Shown in pieces: positions 17,831 through 26,046 of a stretch of 26,046 nucleotides of DNA. The DNA lies in assembly GCA_036939975.1 (NCBI GenBank), contig JALLPB010000157.1:1-26046 (forward strand), read 5' to 3'. Under the pieces are notes generated by a model. The model did not search any database, had not been told where the DNA came from, and worked only from the letters and a program-made list of their open reading frames with translations. The stretch comes from Cyclostephanos tholiformis (taxonomy: Eukaryota; Bacillariophyta; Thalassiosirophyceae; Thalassiosirales; Thalassiosiraceae). Numbering within the stretch: position 1 is the stretch's first letter; every line of letters begins with the position of its first letter. Position numbers and translations under genes: made by a program.

Positions 17831-19400
17831 ATTTGTCACATAAGAGTGGCCTTTGAATCAAAATCGGCAGGGACGAGGTGGGAGGTCATAGCGTGGTCAG
17901 TTGCTGGATTTTTCCCCATTTTTGTCTGGGGGCCTTAAAATTTCCCCCGCCCCCCCCTCCCGCTTTACATGTGTAATGCTAAATATTGTTGATTTAGTAG
18001 GGTAGTCAAGCTAATAATATGGCATAGGAATAGTACTAAAGTCTACTCCTGTCACATCAATGAACCTACACAACACTTGACCTCCCTTTCTCTTTGCTTC
18101 TTCCATTCCAGCATCATAACTTCATTCCAAGCTCCATCCATCTGCCCCCTTCTTCACCATGTCTACTGCCACAAAGCACCACCACAAGACAGATCATCGT
18201 TGACCCGGTGCTAAGTGTTGGTGTTGGCATTCTGCAAACAGATGCTGTAAGGAGATTAGTTCTGCCGATATTGACATACTTTTCACTGTCCAAGTTGCCC
18301 TCGTCAAGACCTCCACATTTGTCACGACAATGACTCACCTTCCCATGCTTTGGCCGCCAGGGCCGTGGCAAACATAAAGAACATTGAATATCCATGTCAA
18401 CTCCCTGGCGATTGTTTCAATGGGTTGCCTTGGCCTCCTTCACATAGTCCAAGAGGTTGATGGCATCTTCGTTGTGGATGAGAGAGTCGGGGAAGGGCTG
18501 TTGAGAGCTACAGGGATATTTTCAGGACAATAATTCAATCCACCCAGCCCCCCAATACAGTGGTGTGGCAAATTTGGGGCATGTCACTGTGGAGTTATAT
18601 GATGTCATCCCCCCCCAGTGAACCCCTGCCCCACCCCTGCTGATTTTGTGTTTAGGCCACTCTATTGGGAGGGGGAGGGAGTATGAATACACAGAGATTA
18701 TCCTGTGAGAAGAAGCCTAATCAGTCATTGTAGTTGGTATCAGTACGGTTCACCACCTCCCAACAAACATCTTGGGCGGAAGAAAATCCTTAATGCATAT
18801 AAAGCTAGTAGATAATATTAGACCACAATGGCGCAAAATGGTGTGCAGCACAATGGATGTCATTCCTTGAGAATGCAAATTTTTATGGACCAGTTTTAGG
18901 GGTAACCTGATATCACCCTAATGCACCATAATCCCAAAGAGGTTCATAAAATATTCAATTGTCTAATAGTTGTGATGAGTCACTGTTAGACCACCTTGCA
19001 GGATTTATGAAATTTCTCTCCACTGCATCATCATTCTAGTACAGCCTTGATTTGAGCTATGACCATGAATTTCACCTCTCCCAACAATTAGGTATGTCCC
19101 CTCAGCCTCAGGCCTATGAATACATTCTTTTGGCAGCCAGCCTTGGAATTAATAACAAAAGATTGGGCTTCACTGAGATTTGGGTAATCTGGGGATGGTG
19201 TGGGAAATAATGGCATTGTTAAACTACCTAAACAAGGTAATCACTGACAAAAGCAAGTGAGCTGTGGTTGGCGATGGAGAATATAAATTCTCCATGTGGA
19301 TGCATGTTTCCACGAAAGGTTTCCAAGTGACAAACACTCATAAATAAGTAATCACCTATTCACACTCTCATTAGTTAGTCACTGTTCAGCAGACATCATG
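17831..19400. other. gene-poor, CpG-poor DNA right of the element
   Basis: About 1.6 kb without an intact gene. 18160-18520 has frames interrupted by stops (for example a stretch reading ADIDILFTVQVALVKTSTF) that may be an old coding remnant. TGGTATCAG at 18735-18743 resembles the initiator-tRNA primer site of copia-type retroelements, but no flanking LTR pair is visible. A stray partial copy of the satellite unit lies at ~19170-19215. Confidence 0.45.
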
Positions 19401-20432
19401 TTGACAAGGTTGAGGCTGTAAAATACCACTCACTTTTCTCCACATCCATATTGTATATATAGAAAGTGTTTGAGCACATTCATATGCTGTGGATAGGCAT
19501 ATGGGTGCATCTTTGCACTGTTACACTGCTGGTCAAGTTGACCCAGATTTATGTAATCTGGGGATTTTGGTGTGAAATAATGACGTGTTGACATGGTTGA
19601 GGGTGTAGAATATAACCCACTCACTTCTTCTCCACATCCATATTGTATATATTGAAGTGTTGGAACATATTCATTTGCTGTGGATAGGCATATGGGTGCA
19701 CCCTCCTTGCATTGTTACACTGCTGGCCCTGGCCAAGTTGGCCCAGATTCAGGTAAGGGGATGGTGTGGCTATGAATTAATAACATATTGACATGGTTGA
19801 GGCTGTAGAATACCACCCATTTCTTCTCCACATCTATATTGGATATATAGAAAGTGTTTGACCACATTCCTATGCTGTGGATAGGCATATGGGTGCACCC
19901 TTGCACAGTTACACTGCTGTAGACTGGCCATGTTGACTTGGATTTGGGTAATCTAGGGATGGTGGGGTGAAATAATGATATGTTGACATGGTTGAGGCTG
20001 TAGAATACCTCTCACTTCTTCTCCACATACAATTTGTATACAAAGAAATTTGAGCACATTCATATGCTGTGGATAGGCATATGGGTGCACCTTTGCACTG
20101 TTACGCTGCTGGTCAAGTTGACCCAGATATATGTAATCTGGGGATGGTGGGGTGAAATAATAACGTGTTGATGTGGATAAGGCTGTAGAATACCGCTCAC
20201 TTCTTCTCCACATCCATATTGTTTATCATATTGAATGTGTTTGAGCACATTCATATGCTGTGAATAGACAATATGTGCACTCTTGTACTGTTAGCTACAC
20301 TGCTGTGAACTGGCCAAGTTGACCCAACTTTGGGTAATCTGGGGATGGTGGCTATGAATTATTGATGTGTTGACATGGTTGACACTGTAGAATACCACTC
20401 ACTTCTTCTCCACATACAATTTGTATATCATT
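19401..20432 (+). repeat. satellite array, ~185-202-bp unit, five copies plus a partial sixth
   Basis: Units start at TTGACA(A/T)GGTTGAGG-like sequence at 19401, 19588, 19788, 19983, 20168 and 20370 (unit 5 begins TTGATGTGG), spaced 187, 200, 195, 185 and 202 bp. Each full unit has CTTCTCCACAT, a TATAT stretch, a GTTTGAGCACATTCATATGC-like segment, GGATAGGCATATGGGTGCAC and GTAATCTGGGGATGGTG, with variations. Most units contain a 7-bp hairpin, CATATGC...GCATATG, around TGTGGATAG. Units differ by substitutions and small indels, so the array is not newly amplified. Minus-strand open frames across it are by-products of the repeat. Confidence 0.92.
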
Positions 20433-21469
20433 AAGGACAAAAAACCTGATCCAACATTGACTTTTTGACGGAAATTGGCAATGCAAATGATGATGAACAA
20501 AATACAGGATAATGGGGTCATTGTGGCATCTTCACCATGCCGTCCAAGCAGGAGAACCCCTGAACATGTGGAAGCTTAAAAAAAAGGTGGGAAAATCAGA
20601 CCAAGATGTTGTATGTCATCCGCCCATGCTTCGATTGCGGTAAAACTACATGGAGCTATTGTCCATGTAACCCTGGACGAGATCTCTGCGGGATTTGCTT
20701 TGGAAAGCATTTGCAGGACCATGAGGGTTGAAATAGCGAAGGTATTAATTATTAGTAGCAAGTTTTGGCATCTTGGGGGGGCATGATTTGTATCTATGGC
20801 TATACCCCATTGTTTTTGACCGGGTTTTTGCACTGTAGTTGAGTCCTCCACCACCTTGGGCAAGTCTTTTCACTGAATGGTGAAAGTGATGGGAAGGTCT
20901 TTATCTAGCCCTTACAAAGTAACTATTAATTAACAGTTTTGGTATGTTGAATATCCAATTAACAATAGGAGTGAAAATCTCATTCCTGGGAATGATATGA
21001 ACAAAAAAAGCCAAAACCTGTTTTGCCCGTGAATAATTTTTGCAATTGTTACAAAATGTATTCCTGGGAATGAGGTTTTTCCATTATTATTTTACAACAC
21101 ATACAGAGGAGTGATACAATGAACTTGGTTGAAAGTAATGGCTAGTATGAGAAAATACTCCCGCTACCGGTCTAGGGGGGTATGTATGGACAGACAAAGT
21201 ATGTATGAAAGGCAGAAACACATCAAACATCCAAAAAAGGAGGCCCTGAAGTTAGCGCTTTGTGCCATCCAATTTTGGAACATTTGAGGTTGTGGTGCTC
21301 TCTTTTTTGGATTATCAGCTGGGAGTATAGGGATGCTAGTCAAGAAAGATCTTGACAAATGTGGACCAACTAATTCCTAAGGTACATATTAAAATTGGTT
21401 TTTAAATGACAATGCCTGAGTCTCAGTCAGTGTCTAAACAACTTTGCCATGTGTCTTACAAGAGCAAAA
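20433..21469. other. no gene seen
   Basis: AT-rich, CpG-poor sequence. A 95-codon minus-strand frame at 20576-20863 has no recognisable motif. ATTCCTGGGAATGA occurs at ~20981 and again at ~21060 with its context inverted or repeated (CATTCCTGGGAATGATATG; TATTCCTGGGAATGAGG), each centred on the palindrome ATTCCTGGGAAT. Confidence 0.5.
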
Positions 21470-22290
21470 CTTTGGTACAAGACCATCCATCTTGGAAAGA
21501 AGAATATGGAGCATTGCATCTTGCTGGACCCTTGAGCTAAACAACATCATCATTTGGACAATATAGCCAATTTTGAGCAAAAATCTGCATACATTGTCAA
21601 CTTCATGGAGCTAGAATACCATAACTTTGACGAGATCAGCAGTGAAGTTAAAAAACATTGTGTTTTGAACAACAACAATGGAGGAGGAGTCCTTATTGTC
21701 TCTCCAAATTGGTTCCATTAGATTGGGATGAGGAGGGGAAATACCATCCTGACTTGGTAGGTATCTGGAGAGCTTGGCTTGACTTTATCCCTGTCCTCAG
21801 AGAGAAGTGGACTATCAATGGTTCCAAGTTATTGGTTGCACCAAGTGTTTCCTGCTGGTCTGTTCAATGGAATCCAGAAGAAATAGAGATGCTTACTCTA
21901 CTGATGTATTACATGCCATCCAAGTTGTCAAATTCTATTGGCAAGGATCTTCATCCCGCCACTGTAACTTGATTGAATGGTGATCTTTGATGGACTTGCT
22001 GGCAAGTTGTTTGTCAATCTGTTGGAAATGATGTGCACAAAAAAACTTCATCAAACTGAACTTTTCTCTGTATGCTTTTCCGTCATCTTCTTGGTTGATG
22101 ACATTGGTGAAATAATGGATGCGTATTTTCATTTTTTGGTAGTTGTATTAAAAAAAACTGACAAAGTTTATCTATGTTCCATTGCGGTGAAGAATCAGGT
22201 AATCTCCCTGTTCAATGGAGAGGCCAATTTCAATGTCTATCTCAAGCCGGTAAGGAAGGAAAGTTCATCTTGGCAACTAGCAATGACAAG
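21470..22290 (+). pseudogene. decayed coding remnant of unknown family
   Basis: Successive frames read as protein but are broken. KLWYKTIHLGKKNMEHCILL is followed by TGA; then HLDNIANF...AYIVNFMELEYHNFDE...GGGVLIVSPNWF; then a frame change to DWDEEGKYHPDLVGIWRAW...WSVQWNPEEIEMLTLLMYYM; then another open stretch from 21977 (MVIFDGLAGKLFVNLLEMM). Trp/aromatic richness and the continuity across breaks argue for a former gene rather than chance frames. I do not recognise the family; a transposon-derived protein is likely given the surroundings. Confidence 0.38.
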
Positions 22291-22322
22291 ATGAAGCATA
22301 AAATCTGCTGCCACAACACAAA

Positions 22323-23079
22323 ATGAACAAGATTCAACAAATGATCTGGATGGACTTTGTTGAACCATTATGGGGTCACAGAAATGACTTATTCCACCAA
22401 GGTCAAAGAGGACAAACTGACTGAAAGCATTTCATGGTATTGTGGCCATCAACACACAATCCTGTCACACCATGACCAATTCATGGCAGACAACATAGAT
22501 CTGGACTCCCTCCACTCCTTATCCCTCAAGCACAAATGAGGATGCATGTGCCACCTGGAGACTGCAAGACTAGCATATGAAAAGGAGAGCATGCTCACCC
22601 AGGCCAAACAGAAATCTATACTAGGTTTCATGACCCCCATACCACAATGAAAAATGAAAGGCACAAGGAAAGTACACAGTGCCCGGTTGCAGAAAGTATC
22701 ATCTAGACAACACAGAAAACCACAACTCACAAACACATTAAGCATCCAACACCCAGGGGGAAGAGTAACTACACCCCTACCTGCACAACCACCAAAACCT
22801 CAATGAATGAAATACCCTGTCAAGAAAGTTTGGGTAGCACACAGGCTCTGGCATGACCAAGACCATATTACCATATTACACAGTATCAGTACCACACCGG
22901 CAGCCAGCGGCACATATGCAGTGGGCACATGGGCAAGCCCCAGACACACACAATATTCGAGACCAAACACACAAAATAATAAACCCTGGGACATGGACAG
23001 GGTCCTTTGGACCCCACCATGCCCCTGGAGTACAATGTTAGTCACGGGAGAAATCCCAATAGTCTACGAAGACCCATAA
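22323..23079 (+). pseudogene. decayed ORF with a W-x-HRN motif, possible retroelement tail
   Basis: A frame from 22323 reads MNKIQQMIWMDFVEPLWGHR then ND and ends at TGA; the W-x-HRN pattern recalls C-terminal regions of retroelement-associated ORFs I associate with diatoms (from memory, unverified). In a second frame, 22357 to ~23079, three in-frame TGA codons interrupt a long readable stretch (RLAYEKESMLTQAKQKSILG...; YPVKKVWVAHRLWHDQDHIT...). Each TGA could derive from CGA by C-to-T change, in keeping with the CpG loss here. No intact product is expected. Confidence 0.33.
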
Positions 23080-23333
23080 CATGTACTTAAAAATTTCAGT
23101 TTAATATTTATATCTATAATCTGCTGCTACCCAGATGCTCTACTCAACAAGCAGTATCATAACGTAAATACCCTTGGCTATGCTACCATTTGGACCAATA
23201 TTTGTTCACCCTTTGACAATTCTAATCCAAGTGAAGAAGGTTTTAATATTGTGAACAATGCTGGAGGAACACAGGCATTCGAGCTAACACAAATTGCTGC
23301 TCAAGAAAAAATAAGCAAAACAGCAATCACCTC

Positions 23334-23640
23334 CTTGAGTTGAACAAAGTAGGTGAGCATCCTTGGCAACAGCTTGAGTACATTGAACATCATTGTGATC
23401 ATCAATGCGAATGCCTTCTCAAGTTGAGCAAAGTTGGGGGCATCCTTTTTAACAGCCCAACTTAAAAGTAATTGCAATTGCAACAGCAAACACAATCTTG
23501 AGTTAAGCGAAGTTGTAGGCAAGCATCCTTTTCCACAGCCCAACTTCATTGAATGCAATCACATGTGCAATCTTGAGTTGAGCAAAGTAGGCGAGCATCC
23601 TTTTCAACAGCCTGAGTTCATCAAACGTAAGCATCATATC
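23334..23640 (+). repeat. ~80-bp tandem repeats of former coding origin (four copies)
   Basis: Copies start at 23334, 23418, 23497 and 23572 (spacing 84, 79 and 75 bp), each near CTTGAGTTGAGCAAAGT..GGCGAGCATCC. Translated, copies give LELNKVGEHPWQQLEYIEHH, LKLSKVGG, LELSEVVGKHPFPQPNFIEC and LELSKVGEHPFQQPEFIK. The peptide similarity is clear although the copies now sit in more than one frame. Confidence 0.75.
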
Positions 23641-23760
23641 AACTTCCTGAGCAATGCGATAAGACAAGCAATAAAAATAAGGAGTTCAATTGCACAGGGG
23701 AAACACAACGTCCAGACAGACGATCATAAAAAGAGAAAAGTAATGATGATATACAATTAA

Positions 23761-24213
23761 TCGAAATCAACACATTGGATTGATATTTATGATACTACTG
23801 GGATCTTGCCTACCGAAAAAAGATAAATGCATACAATTTGAAACGAGCGTGAAGAAAAAAGATCGAGCATACACACTGACAGAACTGAAAACGATGGGGG
23901 TGACCCCTCCATGCACAAGAAGTTAGGCGTTTGCTTGCATGGGGGCATGTGAGTGTAAGATATATGAGATGTCTTTAAACATGCCTTGAATGAGACGAAG
24001 AGAAGCAGGACCTATTTAATATAAACGCTGATTATTTACAGTTTACAGCCTATGTTAAATTTGTGGCCCAAGATAAGAAATAGCATTAACTCTCAAGACC
24101 TAGCAATAGCGGGGGATGTCAACGAAACGTAGCGAGGCGATGGGTGATGTTTGGGATGATACGCATGTGGGCATGGAGGTAATGCCAAAGCAATCTGGCA
24201 CCGCCATCGTCCC
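23761..24213. other. no gene seen; boundary of the CpG-poor block
   Basis: AT-rich sequence until ~24100, where CpG dinucleotides reappear (CAACGAAACGTAGCGAGGCG). It probably includes the 3' UTR of the minus-strand gene that follows. Confidence 0.5.
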
Positions 24214-24885
24214 CTAAAACTCGCACGGGAGGGAATCACTCGGTGACGTCGCGACGTGTTTGCGAATCGATAGGAATTTGCTCATGCGGACCAATTCCTC
24301 CTCAGCGTCGGCGACGTCCACGAATTGACCCCACGTCGTGTCCTCGTGCCCGACCCGAGCGACCGGGTGAGTGCGATCGGTCGACTGGCGTTGCCGTTGC
24401 TGTTGCATCGACGACCACTGGAGGGCGTAGAATCGACGTAACGCGCTGGAATGGGCGTGGTCGGCGGTGCGCGACAATGAGGGGGGGGGTACGCAGAGGC
24501 TTGATCGGGAAGAAGTCCGGCTGAGGGAACAGGGATTCGTCTGAACGGAGGTGTCGGACCCCGCCAGCGATGGCGGCTTCGAGACGTCATCCCATTTCAC
24601 TTCGATATTCCACATCGCGTTCTGCGTCGTCGTCGACGACGACGACGACGACGACGACCGGCGGTCGCAGACCGAGTTTGAAAGCACCATCTGTCGAAGC
24701 GATGTCGAGGAGGACTTGTTCATGCGCGTCAGGGAGAACTTGGACGATCCGTAGTTGTAGTTGTCGCGAAGGGGAGTCCTCCGCCTACCACCCCCGAGAG
24801 TGGTCATCGAACCACCGTAGTTGCTCAACGAGGACTTACGCCTCGAGGAGAAGGTAACCTTTTCTTGGGATAGCATTCGTGGCAT
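24214..24885 (-). CDS. Ser/Arg-rich hypothetical protein with a C-terminal WGQFVDV motif
   Basis: Single exon, 223 aa. The N-terminal half is Ser/Thr/Arg-rich and probably disordered (SSRRKSSLSNYGGS; a Ser/Thr run at ~76-87), with a short block NIEVKWDDVSKPPS. The C-terminal ~40 residues look ordered: HEDTTWGQFVDVADAEEELV then RMSKFLSIRK. I recall WG-x-FVD-type motifs in uncharacterised diatom proteins but cannot name a family. The many RxxS/SR sites would suit phosphorylation. CpG-rich sequence and repeat content match host genes, not the neighbouring repeat block. The ATG at 24885 is the only initiator giving the full frame. Function unknown. Confidence 0.68.
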   Translation of the reverse strand: MPRMLSQEKVTFSSRRKSSLSNYGGSMTTLGGGRRRTPLRDNYNYGSSKFSLTRMNKSSSTSLRQMVLSNSVCDRRSSSSSSSSTTTQNAMWNIEVKWDDVSKPPSLAGSDTSVQTNPCSLSRTSSRSSLCVPPPSLSRTADHAHSSALRRFYALQWSSMQQQRQRQSTDRTHPVARVGHEDTTWGQFVDVADAEEELVRMSKFLSIRKHVATSPSDSLPCEF

Positions 24886-25730
24886 CGTGGTATCGGGATG
24901 GCTGATGATGGGCTTGTCGATTGTTAATGGCGGTTATTGGCTTCAATGAATGTTTTTTATGTGACCTCCTTGAAGGGGAGAGATTGGAAGTGTATGAATC
25001 GTATGGGAGATGAGATGGGGAGATCATGGACGTGGCTGCCAATGTGAATTGAGCAAGAGCAATGCATTTGAGGAGAGAAGAAAGATCAAAACGTGTTCCA
25101 AAAAGAAAACACGCAACATGACACGGAGAACTTCAACTTTGTTGGACACGTAATGCTACTTAACAAATTTTATTGAGAAACTTTGCTATTTTAGATATTT
25201 GACAGACACACGTAGAAGACAAGTAGTAGAAGTGCGTGCTTTTTTTCACCTCACGCACATTACGTTCCTCCTCTCATGGGCACACAACATGGCGGAATGA
25301 AAATTTCATCTGGCTGGCGTCATTCATATTTTATTTGACGTCAAGTTTCCATTTTCTCACATTACATGTTGGTGGTGTGAATAATAAAATATTAAATAAT
25401 AGTAGGTATTTTAATAGCATTCCTTTATCCCGGGATAGTATTTTACGGCGCGTGGTGCTCATCATATATCCAAGCACGGCGGTCGTCATTACATCATATC
25501 GCGTCGTCCCTCCCCACGGAAGACTAGCCCCCCAGCCCCCCCGCCCCCCCCCGCCCCCCCCCGCCCCTCGCGCGCCCCCGCCGTAATAATAATAATAACG
25601 ACATCGAAACAGTAAGACGACTTATTATTCTCTCTCTCTCTTTCCTCTCTCCATCTCCCTCTCTAGTAGAGAGGTAGACCTCCCATTTTGCCTCCCTCAT
25701 TCGCCAAACGAAAACGAAAACGCGAATCAA
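24886..25730. promoter_or_regulatory. divergent intergenic region with low-complexity tracts
   Basis: 845 bp between the Ser-rich gene (-) and the Cwc27-like gene (+), so it holds both promoters. It includes a C-rich stretch at 25527-25567 (C7-C8 runs separated by G), AATAATAATAATAA at ~25584-25597 and a CT repeat at ~25630-25645 just upstream of the Cwc27-like start. A CCCGGGATAG site lies at ~25428. No ORF with recognisable content. Confidence 0.5.
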
Positions 25731-26046
25731 ATGAGTGCGGTCTACTCCACCGAGCCTGGCACGACGGGACGCGTCGTAATCGACACCACCCACGGTCCCA
25801 TCGACATCCACCTATGGTGCAAGGAGTGCCCCACCACGACACGTACCTTCCTCCAGCTTTGCATCGACGGTTATTACGACGGCATGATATTCCATCGCAT
25901 ATTGTCCGACTTCCTCGTGCAGACGGGCCTGACGAGGGACGGCAACAGACTCTCTGTCGGGGACACGACCGCGTCGGACATAGACGATTACCTCCGCAAT
26001 AGCACCGCCGCGGCGGGGGGGGGCGAGAGGGGGGGGGGGGGGGGTG
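25731..26046 (+). CDS. Cwc27-like spliceosomal cyclophilin, 5' part only
   Basis: Open from ATG 25731 through the window edge (105 codons seen). MSAVYSTEPGTTGRVVIDTT, then GPIDIHLWCKECP, FLQLCIDGYYDGMIFHRIL and FLVQTG, follow human CWC27 (N-terminal EPP-TNGKV; IDIELWSKEAP; YYDNTIFHRVVPGFIVQGG). The cyclophilin active-site residues H55, R56, F61 and Q64 are visible, but the usual QGG reads QTG. Human CWC27 is an activated-spliceosome component with weak or no isomerase activity; the same is inferred here. After residue 66 an unusual Ser/Thr/Asp-rich and poly-Gly insertion begins, encoded by G runs at the window edge. The gene is cut by the window, so its C-terminal half is unseen. Confidence 0.82.
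   Translation, partial: MSAVYSTEPGTTGRVVIDTTHGPIDIHLWCKECPTTTRTFLQLCIDGYYDGMIFHRILSDFLVQTGLTRDGNRLSVGDTTASDIDDYLRNSTAAAGGGERGGGGG

Noticed and set aside
18735..18743. TGGTATCAG as a retrotransposon primer-binding site
   Set aside because: Nine bases can occur by chance and no LTR pair or gag/pol frame is seen around it.
19430..20254. Minus-strand 60-86-codon frames across the satellite
   Set aside because: They recur with the repeat period and lack start context or domains.
19401..20432. Repeat array as a CRISPR
   Set aside because: Units of ~190 bp are contiguous tandem copies without spacers, in eukaryotic DNA.
1..26046. tRNA or rRNA genes
   Set aside because: No cloverleaf with conserved TTCRANNC box or rRNA-like segment was noticed on either strand; a tRNAscan/Infernal run would be decisive.

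Overview
The window looks like nuclear DNA of a photosynthetic stramenopile, most likely a diatom. Four things point there: short GT-AG introns, CpG-rich genes with long Asp/Ser/Glu tracts, eukaryotic proteins (TMEM97, linker histone H1, Cwc27-type cyclophilin), and an M16 protease whose N-terminus carries an ASA-F signal cleavage motif typical of diatom plastid preproteins. Species is not determinable from what I can see.

Layout. 1-650: unclear partial coding and a C21 tract. 654-1480 (+): two-exon TMEM97/sigma-2-receptor-like gene. 1969-3804 (-): TcdA/Tcd1-like tRNA threonylcarbamoyladenosine dehydratase. 3894-6498: a compact 2.6-kb pogo-like DNA transposon with TA flanks and 10-bp perfect terminal inverted repeats. 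It carries a spliced DDE transposase (+) and a convergent gene for a RanBP2-type zinc finger plus HIRAN-like protein (-). 7187-7805 (+): histone H1 with one intron, followed by a 59-bp tandem duplication. 7983-12178 (-): four-exon insulin-degrading-enzyme-type M16 peptidase with apparent plastid (perhaps thylakoid-lumen) targeting and a G40 tract in intron 2. 12382-13725 (+): CCHC-knuckle + RRM protein sharing a 203-bp divergent promoter region with the protease.

13.8-24.1 kb is a different compartment: AT-richer, strongly CpG-depleted and made of mobile and repeat DNA. It holds a ~4.0-kb element (13806-17830) with ~140-bp, ~79% identical inverted repeats. Inside are a multi-exon frameshifted gene (+) and two in-phase exons of a zinc-finger, Mutator/FAR1-like protein (-). 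Further right are a ~190-bp satellite array (19401-20432), decayed ORFs (21.47-23.08 kb) and a ~80-bp repeat array that once coded (23334-23640).

CpG-rich genic sequence resumes at ~24.1 kb with a Ser-rich hypothetical protein (24214-24885, -) and the 5' end of a Cwc27-like spliceosomal cyclophilin (25731 to the window edge, +).

The most unusual items are the two-gene pogo-like element with its RanBP2/HIRAN passenger, the plastid-addressed M16A protease, and the inverted-repeat element with convergent genes inside a CpG-eroded block. Exon boundaries were placed by eye from GT-AG sites, reading frame and remembered family sequences; no database search was possible.
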